NCBI GenBank assembly: GCA_038243995.1
Contig: JBBRTV010000024.1
Coordinates: 27,303 to 91,302, forward strand
From: Scleromatobacter sp038243995
GTDB lineage: Bacteria > Pseudomonadota > Gammaproteobacteria > Burkholderiales > Burkholderiaceae_C
DNA: 64,000 nucleotides
Direction: 5' to 3'
The notes beneath the pieces are model-generated. The model had not been told where the DNA came from. It searched no databases and worked only from the letters and a program-made list of their open reading frames with translations. Within the stretch, counting starts at the first letter, position 1. Every line of letters starts with the position of its first letter. This document shows, one piece after another, positions 35,088 through 44,542 of this stretch. Position numbers and translations under genes: made by a program.

Positions 35088-35164
35088 CGCGGCGGTCCGC
35101 GTGGCCTGGCGCGCGGCGCGGCGCGACGCGAACGCCGGGCGGCGTTTGCGTCGCGAGAGGCTCC

Positions 35165-36394
35165 TCAGGCCTTTGCCTTGTCCCTGTACTTTCCCAACTC
35201 GATCTTCGCGATGCTGTTGCGGTGCACTTCGTCCGGGCCGTCGGCGAAGCGCAGCGTGCGCGCCAGCGTGTAGAAGTAGGCCAGGGGCACGTCGTCCGAC
35301 ATGCCCATGGCGCCGAAGACCTGGATCGCCCAGTCGATCACCTGGCAGGCCATCTGCGGCGCGACGACCTTGATCATCGAGATCTCGGCCTTGGCGGACT
35401 TGTTGCCGGCGACATCCATCATCCAGGCCGCTTTCAGCGTCAGCAGCCGTGCCATGTCGATCTGGCAGCGCGCCTCGGCGATGCGTTCCTGCGTGACGGT
35501 CTGCTGCGCGATGGTCTTGCCGAAGGCGACGCGCGACAGCGCGCGGCGGCACAGCAACTCGAGCGATCGCTCGGCCAGGCCGATCAGGCGCATGCAGTGG
35601 TGGATGCGTCCGGGGCCGAGGCGGCCTTGCGCGATCTCGAAGCCGCGCCCTTCGCCCAGGAGGATGTTGGAGGCCGGGACGCGCACGTCGTCGAACGCGA
35701 CCTCCATGTGCCCGTGCGGCGCGTCGTCGTAGCCGAACACCGACAGCGGCCGCAGCACCTTCAGGCCCGGCGTGCCGGCGGGCACGAGGATCATCGACTG
35801 CTGGGAGTAGGTCGGCGCCGACGGGTCGCTTTTGCCCATGAAGATGTAGATCTGGCAGCGCGGGTCGCCGGCGCCCGACGTCCACCACTTGCGGCCGTTG
35901 AGGACGTACTCGTCGCCGTCGCGGACGATGCTGGACTCGATGTTGGTCGCGTCCGACGAGGCGACGGCGGGCTCGGTCATCGCGAACGCGCTGCGGATGC
36001 GGCCTTCGAGCAGCGGCTCGAGCCAGCGCTGCTGGTGTTCGGGCGTGCCGTAGCGCACCAGCACTTCCATGTTGCCGGTGTCCGGGGCGGAGCAGTTGAA
36101 GACTTCGCTCGCCCACGGCGTGCGGCCCATGATCTCGGCCAGCGGTGCGTACTCCTGGTTCGACAGCCCGGCGCCGCGCTCGCTGTCGGGCAGGAACAGG
36201 TTCCACAGGCCCGCGACGCGGGCCTTGACCTTGAGTTCCTCGATCAGTTGCAGCGGCGTCCAGCGCCTGCCGGCCTGCGTGTTCGCCTCGATCTCGGCGA
36301 AGTAGCGCCCTTCGCTGGGCACGACGTTCTCGGCGATGAACGCCTGCAGGCGTGCCTGGAGTTCCTGGGTGCGGGGGGAGTAGCTGAAGTCCAT
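35165..36394 (-). CDS. Acyl-CoA dehydrogenase (ACAD10/11-like)
   Basis: This is a 409-residue acyl-CoA dehydrogenase. It shows the FAD-binding pattern AFAMTEPAVASSDATNI, the middle beta domain with GRKWWTSGAGDPRC, and the C-terminal helical domain with RVAFGKTIAQQ, VFGAMGMSDDVPLA and RTLRFADGPDEVHRN. The catalytic base cannot be fixed by eye. The ATG at 36394 has AGGA seven bases upstream. It lies downstream of a phosphotransferase gene on the same strand; that pairing is typical of ACAD10/11-type systems that handle 4-hydroxy fatty acids. Confidence 0.92.
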   Translation of the reverse strand: MDFSYSPRTQELQARLQAFIAENVVPSEGRYFAEIEANTQAGRRWTPLQLIEELKVKARVAGLWNLFLPDSERGAGLSNQEYAPLAEIMGRTPWASEVFNCSAPDTGNMEVLVRYGTPEHQQRWLEPLLEGRIRSAFAMTEPAVASSDATNIESSIVRDGDEYVLNGRKWWTSGAGDPRCQIYIFMGKSDPSAPTYSQQSMILVPAGTPGLKVLRPLSVFGYDDAPHGHMEVAFDDVRVPASNILLGEGRGFEIAQGRLGPGRIHHCMRLIGLAERSLELLCRRALSRVAFGKTIAQQTVTQERIAEARCQIDMARLLTLKAAWMMDVAGNKSAKAEISMIKVVAPQMACQVIDWAIQVFGAMGMSDDVPLAYFYTLARTLRFADGPDEVHRNSIAKIELGKYRDKAKA

Positions 36395-36522
36395 GGTGTG
36401 TCCTGACGTGAAGTGCGCCTGGCCAGACATCGGGTGGGGCCCTGGGCGCGAAGGTGGCTGCACGCACCGGTCGCCGTCGCCTTCCGGGGCGCTGCGACGA
36501 TGGGCGCGCGAGGTCTCGGAAG

Positions 36523-36558
36523 CCGTGGATGAATCCGGCATGTCGGATTCATCCACGG
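36523..36558 (-). terminator. Perfect 15-base inverted repeat after the phosphotransferase
   Basis: Arms 36523-36537 and 36544-36558 are exact reverse complements around a six-base loop. It starts five bases after the phosphotransferase stop on the minus strand and lies between that gene and the acyl-CoA dehydrogenase. No T-run follows in either direction, so it could be a partial terminator, an mRNA stabiliser or a copy of a repeat family. Confidence 0.55.
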
Positions 36559-36562
36559 TTTC

Positions 36563-37648
36563 TCAGGTCTTGCGTGCGAATTGCCAGGCGAGTTCCGCGA
36601 GCGGCCGCGCGCCTGCGCCCGTCGCGCGGGCCTGGGCGCTCGCGGCGGTGCCATCGACGACGCGGCGCGCGATGCCCTGCAGGATGGCGGCGAGGCGGAA
36701 CAGGTTGTAGGCGAGGTAGAAGTTCCAGTCGGCGAGCAGGGCGTCCGGGTCGGCGCGCCCCGTGCGCTCGCAATAGCGGCGGACATAGTCTCGCTCCGAG
36801 GGAATGCCGAGCGCGGCGTGATCCAGCCCTCCGATACCCCTGAACGTACCTGGCGGGATGTGCCAGGACATGCAGTGGTAGCTGAAGTCGCCCAGCGGGT
36901 GGCCGAGCGTCGACAGTTCCCAATCGAGGACGGCGAGCACGCGCGGTCGGGTCGGGTGGAAGATCAGGTTGTCCATGCGGAAGTCGCCGTGCACCACCGC
37001 GACCTCCGATTCGTCCATCGCGCTCGCGGGCATGTGGGTCGGCAGCCAGTCGATCAGGCGATCCATCGCGACGATGGGTTCGGTGACCGAGGCCTGGTAC
37101 TGCTTGGTCCAGCGACCGATCTGGCGTGCGAAGAAGTTGCCGGGCTTGCCGTAGTCGCCCAGTCCGGCGGCGCGGACGTCGACCCTGTGCAGCGCCGCGA
37201 TCACGCGGTTCATCTCGTCGTAGATCGCCTCGCGTTCGGCTGGTGCCGCGCCGGGCAGGCCCTGGTCCCACAGCACGCGGCCTTCGACGAACTCCATCAC
37301 GTAGAACGCGCGGCCGATCACCGATTCGTCCTCGCACAGGAGATGCATCTGCGCGACCGGCACCTCGCTGCCTGCCAGGGCGGCCATGACGCGATATTCG
37401 CGTTCCACCGCATGTGCTGAGGGCAACAGCCTGGCCACCGGGCCCGGCTTGCTGCGCATGACGTAGGCGCGTGACGGCGTGACGAGCTTGTAGGTGGGGT
37501 TCGACTGACCGCCCTTGAATTGCTCGACGGTCAACGGGCCCTCGAATCCAGGCAGGTGCGCCTGCAGGTGTCGTTGCAGCGCGGCGATGTCGAACCGGTG
37601 GCTTTCGGCGACGGCACGCGTGCCGGTGTTCTGTTCGGTCTGGTTCAT
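36563..37648 (-). CDS. Aminoglycoside-phosphotransferase-like kinase (ACAD10-type)
   Basis: This 361-residue protein has the APH/ChoK kinase fold: FKGGQSNPTYKL, a lysine in YVMRSKPG, the catalytic loop VVHGDFRMDNLIFHP (Asp in HGD) and the metal-binding VLDWELSTLGHPLGD. These are hallmarks of the phosphotransferase partner of acyl-CoA dehydrogenases (ACAD10/11 class), which phosphorylates 4-hydroxyacyl-CoA. It is followed on the same strand by an acyl-CoA dehydrogenase, 168 bases downstream. The start has no strong ribosome binding site visible, but the N-terminus aligns with the usual family length. Confidence 0.9.
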   Translation of the reverse strand: MNQTEQNTGTRAVAESHRFDIAALQRHLQAHLPGFEGPLTVEQFKGGQSNPTYKLVTPSRAYVMRSKPGPVARLLPSAHAVEREYRVMAALAGSEVPVAQMHLLCEDESVIGRAFYVMEFVEGRVLWDQGLPGAAPAEREAIYDEMNRVIAALHRVDVRAAGLGDYGKPGNFFARQIGRWTKQYQASVTEPIVAMDRLIDWLPTHMPASAMDESEVAVVHGDFRMDNLIFHPTRPRVLAVLDWELSTLGHPLGDFSYHCMSWHIPPGTFRGIGGLDHAALGIPSERDYVRRYCERTGRADPDALLADWNFYLAYNLFRLAAILQGIARRVVDGTAASAQARATGAGARPLAELAWQFARKT

Positions 37649-37696
37649 CGAAGTTGTCTCAATGCGGGGTTGGACATCGGAACCATCCGATGCCGT

Positions 37697-38401
37697 TCAG
37701 CGTTCGGCCACCTGGAGCAGCTTGTCACGCGAGAGCACTACCAGGCGGGTCGGCTCGACGCGCAACGCGCCTTCGCGCTCCAGTTCCTTGAGCTCCTGGT
37801 TCACGCGCTGGCGCGAGGCGCCAACCAGTTGCGCCAGGTCTTCCTGGGCAAGCTGCAAGCCGATGCGGATCTCCTCGCCCTGTGCGATGCCGTAGCTCTT
37901 GGCCAGCACCAGGATGTTCTTCGCCAGGCGCGCCGACAGCGGCCGCGTGTTCAGGTCCTCGACGAGATTGAACATGATGCGCAGCCGGCGGCAGTTCAGG
38001 CGTAGCAGCGCGTCGTACAGCTCGACGTGCTGGTTCAGCAGTCCCTTGAAGTCGGCCTTGCGCACCGACAGCAGCGTCGTCGCGCCGTGCGCGTCGGCAT
38101 CGTGCGTGCGCGGCAGGCCGTCGAACAGCGCGATGTCTCCGAACCAGGTGCCGGGCTCGACGTAGGTCAGCGAGACCTGCTTGCCCGACATCGACACCGA
38201 GCTGATCCGCACCGCGCCGCGTGCCACGCCCGACCATTCCTCGGCCGGCGAACCGCGCGACGCCAGCGGCGCGCCATCCGCGAAGCGCCGCACGACGGCG
38301 CGCGACAGGATCGCCGCGCGCAACTCTTCGGATAGAGACGAAAACCATGTGCCCGCGTCGATGTTGTTCTGTTCTTCGATTGTAAGAATCGGGGTATTCA
38401 T
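37697..38401 (-). CDS. Crp/Fnr-family transcriptional regulator
   Basis: This 234-residue regulator has an N-terminal cyclic-nucleotide-binding-like domain (GTWFGDIALFDGLPRTHDA, residues 83-101) and a C-terminal winged helix with QEDLAQLVGASRQRVNQELK as the recognition region. No cysteine cluster for an iron-sulfur centre is present, so it is not an Fnr-type oxygen sensor. The RTHDA segment lacks part of the usual cAMP phosphate loop, so the ligand is unclear. It lies just upstream of the fatty-acid genes on the same strand and may control them. Confidence 0.88.
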   Translation of the reverse strand: MNTPILTIEEQNNIDAGTWFSSLSEELRAAILSRAVVRRFADGAPLASRGSPAEEWSGVARGAVRISSVSMSGKQVSLTYVEPGTWFGDIALFDGLPRTHDADAHGATTLLSVRKADFKGLLNQHVELYDALLRLNCRRLRIMFNLVEDLNTRPLSARLAKNILVLAKSYGIAQGEEIRIGLQLAQEDLAQLVGASRQRVNQELKELEREGALRVEPTRLVVLSRDKLLQVAER

Positions 38402-38507
38402 TCCTTGTCCCTGAGGCGACAGCCTGCACCAGCGGCAATTGTCGTCCCAAAGCGGAATCTCGCGTGCGCGCGCGACCGCCCGCGCGCCGCACGGCGCTGC
38501 CCGGCGG

Positions 38508-39287
38508 TCACCTGCCGCCGTCGGCGGCGGGCAGCGGCGCCGGCGGGCTACGCAGGTACTGCGCGAGCAGCTTCTCCATCGTGGTCAGGCGCTCGCGCTC
38601 CTGGAGCCATTGCGTGGGGGCGAGATTCGTGGCGCGGACGACGATGTCGTCGACGCCGATGTCGAGCACGTTGATGCAGGCCGGCGCCTGCTCGAGCCGG
38701 CCGAGGAACAGCCGTCCGCCGGTGAGCGCGCGCCCGAGCAGCGCCCGATTGATGCCGCCGTGCAGCACGCACAGCGCACATTGCCACGAGGTGTCGGACA
38801 GCCACTCCTCGAAGGCGGGAAGGCAGCGATCCATCATCGCGCCGACCGTCTCGCCGCCGAGGAAAGCGTGCGATTCGACGTCTGCCGCGGCGCTGAAAAC
38901 GCCGGTGAACACGGCGCGTAAGCGGTCGCGGGGAATGCTGTCGAGCCGGCCCGGCCGGATCTCCTCGAGCCGTGCATCGCGCGTGATCGGCGTGGCCTGG
39001 CCCGCGGCCGCGAGGACGCGTTCGGCCGTCTCGACGGTGCGCGCGAGCCCGCTGACGATCACGCGATCGAAACGCGCCTGCGCCTGGGCGAACACCGCGC
39101 CGGCCGCGTCGGCCTGGGCGCGCCCGGACGCGTTGAGCGAGACGGCGTGCGGCGGCAGCGGCGTGCCGTCTGGCGTGAAGTAGTCGACCGAGCCGTGACG
39201 CATCAGGTAGAGGCGTCGCCGCGCCGGTGGGTGGGCGGCGGCGGGTCGGGAAGGAGCAGGGCGGTCAGCGTGCAAGAGAGTGTCCAT
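38508..39287 (-). CDS. Histidine phosphatase family protein
   Basis: This is a 259-residue member of the phosphoglycerate mutase-like superfamily. The catalytic RHG motif is in LYLMRHGSVDY, the second Arg is in VSGLARTVETAE, the acidic residue is in LEEIRPGRLD, and the second His is in CVLHGGINRALL. The substrate cannot be deduced. It lies downstream of the enoyl-CoA hydratase gene by 37 bases on the same strand, so the two could be co-transcribed. The first 25 residues are Ala/Pro/Arg-rich, and the true start may be internal. Confidence 0.85.
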   Translation of the reverse strand: MDTLLHADRPAPSRPAAAHPPARRRLYLMRHGSVDYFTPDGTPLPPHAVSLNASGRAQADAAGAVFAQAQARFDRVIVSGLARTVETAERVLAAAGQATPITRDARLEEIRPGRLDSIPRDRLRAVFTGVFSAAADVESHAFLGGETVGAMMDRCLPAFEEWLSDTSWQCALCVLHGGINRALLGRALTGGRLFLGRLEQAPACINVLDIGVDDIVVRATNLAPTQWLQERERLTTMEKLLAQYLRSPPAPLPAADGGR

Positions 39288-39324
39288 TCGGTGTGAAGGG
39301 CCCGGCGCCGCGACCGCGTGGGCG

Positions 39325-40104
39325 TCAGCGAAAGGCCGGCTTGCGCTTCTCGAAGAAGGCCTTCAATCCCTCGCCGCCGTTCTCGTGGAACAAATTCGCG
39401 ATGAATTGCCGGCGCTCGGCTTCGAGATGCTCGGCGAGCGGCGACGAGGCGGCGCGCGCGACGAGTTCCTTCGCGCCGGCCACCGCATTCGGCGCCATCG
39501 CGGCGAGCTTGTCCGCGAACAGCAGAGCTTCGGCGAGTGCCTGGCCCTTGTCTGTCACGCGGTTGACAAGCCCGAGCGCATGCAGTCGATCGGCGCCCAT
39601 CGGCGCGGCCAACCAGATCATCTCGAGCGCGAGCGGGCGCGGCAGCATGCGCGCGAGGTGCCATGAGCCGCCGCCGTCCGGCGTCAGGCCGACTTTCGCG
39701 TAAGACATCACGAACCGCGCATCCGACGCCGCGACCAGGAGATCGCACGCCAGCGCCAAGGACATGCCGCCCCCCGCCGCGAAGCCCTCCACGGCGGCGA
39801 TGGTGGGCTTCGGAAACGCGCGCAAGGACTCGATCAACTGGTGGAACTGCGCGATCGATTCCGCCTGCGCCTCGGGGCCGTCCTGGCGCAGCTTGATGAT
39901 GCGGTTCAGGTCGCCGCCGGTGCAGAAATGCTCGCCGTCGCCGCGCACGATCACCGCGCGCACGCCATCGTCGGATTCGGCCATGTTCAGCGCCTCGACG
40001 CCTGCGGCATAGACCTGGGGCGACAATGTGTTGCGCGTGGCCGGGTCGCTCAGCGTCAGGATCAGCGCCGACCCGGCGCGGGAAGTCAGGAGTTCACTGG
40101 GCAT
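39325..40104 (-). CDS. Enoyl-CoA hydratase/isomerase family protein
   Basis: This 259-residue crotonase-fold protein carries the oxyanion-hole patterns EHFCTGGDLNRI and AAVEGFAAGGGMSLALACDLL, and VGLTPDGGGSWHLAR. The typical hydratase Glu pair is not obvious (the second position reads as Asp in TPDGG), so the exact reaction is open. Length is normal for the family. The ATG at 40104 has AAGG seven bases upstream. It is divergent from the FimV-like gene. It may act in beta-oxidation with the nearby acyl-CoA dehydrogenase. Confidence 0.88.
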   Translation of the reverse strand: MPSELLTSRAGSALILTLSDPATRNTLSPQVYAAGVEALNMAESDDGVRAVIVRGDGEHFCTGGDLNRIIKLRQDGPEAQAESIAQFHQLIESLRAFPKPTIAAVEGFAAGGGMSLALACDLLVAASDARFVMSYAKVGLTPDGGGSWHLARMLPRPLALEMIWLAAPMGADRLHALGLVNRVTDKGQALAEALLFADKLAAMAPNAVAGAKELVARAASSPLAEHLEAERRQFIANLFHENGGEGLKAFFEKRKPAFR

Positions 40105-40272
40105 GTCGGGCCTTGCAGGGGAATCGGGAAACGCGTATCCGGAGATATTCGACACATTGTGCGTCAATCATTTCAGAAGGGCGTCAGGCATTCTGCAGCG
40201 GGGTATGCGCGCGCCAGTTACTGTAAGCAATCGTGTTAGAGTCGTTCGGGAATATATGTGGTACCCGCAGGA

Positions 40273-42396
40273 ATGAAAAAACACTTCACCGCGCACGTCA
40301 TTTTCGCCGCGACCGTCATGGCGACCCAGCAAGCCTGGGCGCTCGGTTTCGGCCGCGTGGTTCCCGACGCGGTACTCGGCCAGACGCTCTTTTTCTCCGT
40401 GCCGGTGCATGTCGAGGCGGGCGAGCGATTCGGTCTCGATTGCATGTCCGCCGAGGTTTATTACGGCGAGTCCATGCTGTTGCCGAGCCAGGTGCGGGCG
40501 ACGGTCGAACGGGGTAGTTCCGATACCGACTGGCTGGTGAGAATCACCACCAACGTGCCGATCGAGGAGCCGGTCGTCGAGATTGCCGTCAGCGCGGGCT
40601 GCGAACGCCGATTCGTGCGCCGATTCACCGCATTCGCCGATCCGCCGATGGTGGCCGCGCCCACGCCAGGGCGCGCGCAGGTCGATACCGGAACGACGCC
40701 CGCGCGGCCGCGGCAGCCTGGGCCTATCGTCGCCGCCGATGTCGACGGCGGCGCACGCGCCCCCCGGCGGGGCGCCGATGTTTCGGCCGCTGCGCCGCGT
40801 CCGCGTGCGCATTCCCGCAAGGGCCCCACGTTAGCGCTGGCCAGCGAACTCGATGCGCGGGCGGGCGCGTCGGCGGGTGCCCGTGCGGGCGCAGTCGCCG
40901 CGCCGCCGCGCGAATCCGTCCGCACCGCGCCGGCACGCGTCAGCGCCACGCCGGCCGCCGCGCCGCGCCTCGTGCTCGATGGCGGTTTCGCGCACCTGAA
41001 GCTCGACATCGAGGAGCCGATCATCCCGGCGCCGAACGCGGCGGCGTCGAGTGCCGCGCAGTTCGCGTTGACCGAGCTCGACGATCCCGACGCGCGCCAG
41101 TTGCGCGCGCTCGAGCAGGGCATCCAGGCGATGAAGCGCGAGAGCCAGGCCAACCGGGACCAGAACGCGATGCTCCAGTCTCAGTTGGCCGCCGCACGCT
41201 CCCACGACGACTGGCTGCCCTGGCTCTTCGGCCTGCTCGGCCTCGCAGTGGCTGCGGCCCTGGCGCTGGCGTGGAAGCTGCGCCAGCAGGCCAGGCTGGC
41301 GCACAGTGCCTGGTTCACCGAGTCGCAGATGGTCTCGAAATCCCCGCCGGAGCCGGCCCCCGCGGAGCCGGCCGTCGCGTCCGCTCCCGCGCCGCTTGAC
41401 GCCGGCCCGTCGATCGGCGGCGAGGTGGTGAGCGAGTCGCCCGGGATCGACCTGATCGACGCCTCGAGCGGCGGCGTCATCGCCGAACTTTCGACGATGG
41501 CCACGGCCCCGCTCGATCGCTCCGCGCTGGCGGGCGTGGTGTCCCACGACACGTCGGCGCCGCGCGAGTTGTCGGTCGAGGAGCTGCTCGATCTCGAGCA
41601 GCAGGCCGACTTCTTCATCGCCCTCGGCCAGGAAGACGCCGCCGTCGACCTGCTGATGTCGCACCTGCGTAGCGCGGGTGGCCAGAGCCCGCTGCCTTAC
41701 ACCAAGCTGCTGGAGATCTATCGCCGCCAGGGCGACCGCAGCGCCTACGAGCGCACCCGCGCGCGCTTCAATCGCCGCTTCAACGCGTATGCGCCCGACT
41801 GGGACACCGGTCCCGCCGCCGGGCGTTCCCTGGAAGACTACCCCGAGACCGTCGCGCAGTTGCAGGCCGCCTGGCACTCGCCGATCGACGCGATGGCGAT
41901 CCTCGAAGGCCTGCTGTTCAAGCGCGACGACACCAGCGAGCTGTTCGACCTGCCGGCCTACCGCGACGTGCTGGTCCTGTATTCGCTGGCGCGCGACCTG
42001 TGGCAGCAGACGGCGGGCGGCTCGGGCGCGCAGGTCGATGTGCTGCTGCCCCTCGACGATGCCGACTACGCCGCGTTCCAGCCGCAAGCCCCGTATGCAC
42101 CGGCGTCGTCGATCGACGGGCTTGACCTGCCGCTCGACGACAGCCGCCTGACGAGTTTCCAGATGACCGGCTACGACGCGCTCGGCGGACAGGGTTCGAT
42201 CCTCGACCCCCAGATGCCGTATGCGGCGCAGCCCGGCGACGACTCGTCCGCGGGCCGCGTCGACGAAGGTGTCCACGCCACGCTGGATGCCTTGAGTCTC
42301 GCGCCCATCGCGCCGGCGCCGCCGCCAGCGGCCTTCGTCCCGGACGGCGACGACGCGCAGCCCGCGGACTCGTCCCGCCGCCCCAAGAAGCGCTGA
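40273..42396 (+). CDS. FimV-like membrane protein with TPR motif
   Basis: This 707-residue protein has a signal peptide (1-23) and an N-terminal domain beginning ALGFGRVVPDAVLGQ, which matches the FimV pattern. A long disordered Ala/Pro/Arg region, a short coiled coil (about 275-305), and a membrane helix (WLPWLFGLLGLAVAAALALA, about 312-334) follow. The cytoplasmic part holds a TPR-like segment (LEQQADFFIALGQEDAAVDL and onward, about 431-500). FimV relatives organise poles and type IV pili; the exact role here is not shown. A GTG at 40258 is an alternative start because the ATG at 40273 has its AGGA directly adjacent. Confidence 0.85.
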   Translation: MKKHFTAHVIFAATVMATQQAWALGFGRVVPDAVLGQTLFFSVPVHVEAGERFGLDCMSAEVYYGESMLLPSQVRATVERGSSDTDWLVRITTNVPIEEPVVEIAVSAGCERRFVRRFTAFADPPMVAAPTPGRAQVDTGTTPARPRQPGPIVAADVDGGARAPRRGADVSAAAPRPRAHSRKGPTLALASELDARAGASAGARAGAVAAPPRESVRTAPARVSATPAAAPRLVLDGGFAHLKLDIEEPIIPAPNAAASSAAQFALTELDDPDARQLRALEQGIQAMKRESQANRDQNAMLQSQLAAARSHDDWLPWLFGLLGLAVAAALALAWKLRQQARLAHSAWFTESQMVSKSPPEPAPAEPAVASAPAPLDAGPSIGGEVVSESPGIDLIDASSGGVIAELSTMATAPLDRSALAGVVSHDTSAPRELSVEELLDLEQQADFFIALGQEDAAVDLLMSHLRSAGGQSPLPYTKLLEIYRRQGDRSAYERTRARFNRRFNAYAPDWDTGPAAGRSLEDYPETVAQLQAAWHSPIDAMAILEGLLFKRDDTSELFDLPAYRDVLVLYSLARDLWQQTAGGSGAQVDVLLPLDDADYAAFQPQAPYAPASSIDGLDLPLDDSRLTSFQMTGYDALGGQGSILDPQMPYAAQPGDDSSAGRVDEGVHATLDALSLAPIAPAPPPAAFVPDGDDAQPADSSRRPKKR

Positions 42397-42404
42397 CTCC
42401 CGCC

Positions 42405-42426
42405 GGCGGCGCGCGGGCGCGCCGCC
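42405..42426. terminator. Hairpin between convergent genes
   Basis: A perfect 9-base stem with loop CGGG fills the gap between the FimV-like gene (plus) and the aminotransferase (minus). No T-run is present; the terminator role is inferred from position. Confidence 0.45.
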
Positions 42427-43608
42427 CTACAGGGACTGCAGGCGCTCCAGCGCCGCGGCCAGCGTCGCTTCCTTCTTCGCGAAGCAGAAGCGGATGACGC
42501 GCATGTCGGGTGGCGTCTCGTGGAACGCCGACATCGGGATCGCGGCGACGCCGATGTCCGTGGCCAGCCATTCGCAGAACTGCACGTCGGTCTGGTCCGA
42601 GATCGCGGAATAGTCGACACACTGGAAGTAGGTGCCTTCGCAGGGCAGCACGCGCAGGCGCGTCGGCGCGAGACCGTCACGGAAGCGGTCTCGCTTGGCC
42701 TCGTAGAACGGCGCCAGCGACTGCCAGCGGATCGGGTCGGCCAGGAAGCTCGCCAGGCCGTGCTGCATGGGCGTATTGACCGTGAAGACGTTGAACTGGT
42801 GCACCTTGCGGAACTCGCGCGTCAGCGCGGCCGGCGCGGCGACGTAGCCCACCTTCCAGCCAGTCACGTGGAACGTCTTGCCGAAGCTGGAGACGATCAG
42901 GCTGCGTTCGGCCAGTTCGGGCAGGCCCGCGACGCTCGCATGGGCGACCCCGTCGAACACCATGTGCTCGTAGACCTCGTCGGAGAGCACCAGCGCGCGT
43001 GTCGGACGCAGGAGTTCGGCGAACCGCGCGCGCTCCGCGGCGGTCCACACCGTGCCGCTCGGGTTGTGCGGCGTGTTGACGATCACCATGCGCGTGCGCG
43101 GCGTCAGCGCGCGCGCGAACGCGTCGAAGTCGGGACGCCAGGTGCCGGGCGTGAGCGGTACGCGGACAGGCGTGCCTCCGGCCAGCGCGATCGACGGGCC
43201 GTAGCTGTCGTAGCAGGGTTCGAAGACGATCACTTCGTCGCCCGGATGCACGAGCGCCAGCACGGCCGACAGGATGCCTTGCGTCGCGCCCGCGGTGACG
43301 GTGATCTCGGACTCCGGGTCGTAGCGACGGCCCGCCTGTTGTTCGATCTTGTCGGCGATGGCCTGGCGCAGCGCGGCTACGCCCGTCATCGGCGGGTATT
43401 GGTTGTGGCCGGCGCGCATCGCGTCGGCGACGGCGTCGACCAGCGCCGGGTCGCAGTCGAAATCCGGGAAGCCCTGTCCGAGGTTGATGGCGCCGGACTT
43501 CGCCGCGAGCGCCGACATGAGCGTGAAGATCGTCGTGCCGACGGCGGGGAGCCGGCTGCGGCCGGCCAGCAGGGCTTCGGCGCTGGCGAAGCGGATGTCA
43601 GAGTTCAT
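42427..43608 (-). CDS. PLP-dependent aminotransferase (methionine aminotransferase/YbdL-like)
   Basis: This is a 393-residue class I/II aminotransferase. It has INLGQGFPDFDCDP, the substrate-binding VNTPHNPSGTVW, the SDEVYEHMVFDG loop, and the PLP lysine in SSFGKTFHVTGWKVGY. These match the YbdL/KAT group that transaminates methionine and aromatic amino acids. The start overlaps the stop of the LysR-type regulator by 11 bases, so the two are co-transcribed and the regulator may control it. It should be cytoplasmic. Confidence 0.92.
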   Translation of the reverse strand: MNSDIRFASAEALLAGRSRLPAVGTTIFTLMSALAAKSGAINLGQGFPDFDCDPALVDAVADAMRAGHNQYPPMTGVAALRQAIADKIEQQAGRRYDPESEITVTAGATQGILSAVLALVHPGDEVIVFEPCYDSYGPSIALAGGTPVRVPLTPGTWRPDFDAFARALTPRTRMVIVNTPHNPSGTVWTAAERARFAELLRPTRALVLSDEVYEHMVFDGVAHASVAGLPELAERSLIVSSFGKTFHVTGWKVGYVAAPAALTREFRKVHQFNVFTVNTPMQHGLASFLADPIRWQSLAPFYEAKRDRFRDGLAPTRLRVLPCEGTYFQCVDYSAISDQTDVQFCEWLATDIGVAAIPMSAFHETPPDMRVIRFCFAKKEATLAAALERLQSL

Positions 43609-44542
43609 AGCTTTCTCCTTCTCCGCCGAGCACCCGCAGCAGCAGCGGGCGGGTCAGTCGATCAGAGAGCAATTCGGCGAAGGTCAGCACATAGCCGCGC
43701 AGGTAGGCGCCGCGACGGAACGCCACGCGCGTGACGTTGCGCCCGAACAGGTGGCCGGCCGGGCGATTGACGAGCTCGCCGCCGGGCGGGTCGTCGCGCA
43801 CGGCCATCTCGGCGACGATGCCCACGCCCAGGCCGGACTTCACGTAGGTCTTGATGACATCGGAGTCGATCGCCTCGAGCGCGATGTTGGGCTTGAGGCG
43901 GCGCTGCGCGAATGCGGCGTCGATGCGCCTGCGGCCGGTGAACGATGGATGGTAGGAAATCAGCGTCTCGTTGGCGAGTTGCTCCAGCGTGATCTTCTCG
44001 ACCGCCGCCAGCGGATGGTCGGCGCGCATCACGATCACGTGCTCCCATTCGTAGCACGGCAGCGACACGAGCTCGTCGACTTCGGCGATCGACTCCGTCG
44101 CGATGCCGATGTCGGCCGTGCCGTCCATCAGCATCTGCACGACCTGGTCCGGCGAACCCTGGTGCAGGCTCACCTGCACCTTGGGGAACTTGCGCCGCAG
44201 CTGCGCGACCGGCTCCGGCAGGACGTAGCGTGCCTGCGTGTGGGTGGCGGCGATCGACAGCGTGCCGGCGTCCTGCTTCGAATACTCCTCGCCGATGCGC
44301 TTCAGGTTCGCCACCTCGCGCAGGATCACGTCGATCGCCTTCAACACCTCCAGCCCCGGCTCGGTGACGCGTCGCAGCCGCTTGCCGTGGCGCACGAAGA
44401 GGTCGACGCCGAGTTCTTCCTCGAGCTCCAGGATGGCTTTCGAGATGCCCGGCTGCGAGGTGAACAGCGCCTTCGCGGTCTCGGTCAGGTTCAGGTTGCG
44501 ACGCACCGCCTCCTGCACGAAGCGGAACTGGTGCAGGTTCAT
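43598..44542 (-). CDS. CysB-like LysR-family transcriptional regulator
   Basis: This 314-residue regulator begins MNLHQFRFVQEAVRRNLNLT, followed by ETAKALFTSQPGISKAILEL, the winged helix typical of the CysB/Cbl group. The C-terminal effector domain shows SIAATHTQARYVLPEPV and GIVAEMAV. CysB-type proteins control sulfur assimilation in response to O-acetylserine or thiosulfate. The start overlaps the CbiX gene stop (ATGA) and the end overlaps the aminotransferase start, giving a three-gene cluster. Sulfur-linked control of the methionine aminotransferase is a reasonable inference. Confidence 0.9.
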   Translation of the reverse strand: MNLHQFRFVQEAVRRNLNLTETAKALFTSQPGISKAILELEEELGVDLFVRHGKRLRRVTEPGLEVLKAIDVILREVANLKRIGEEYSKQDAGTLSIAATHTQARYVLPEPVAQLRRKFPKVQVSLHQGSPDQVVQMLMDGTADIGIATESIAEVDELVSLPCYEWEHVIVMRADHPLAAVEKITLEQLANETLISYHPSFTGRRRIDAAFAQRRLKPNIALEAIDSDVIKTYVKSGLGVGIVAEMAVRDDPPGGELVNRPAGHLFGRNVTRVAFRRGAYLRGYVLTFAELLSDRLTRPLLLRVLGGEGESYEL

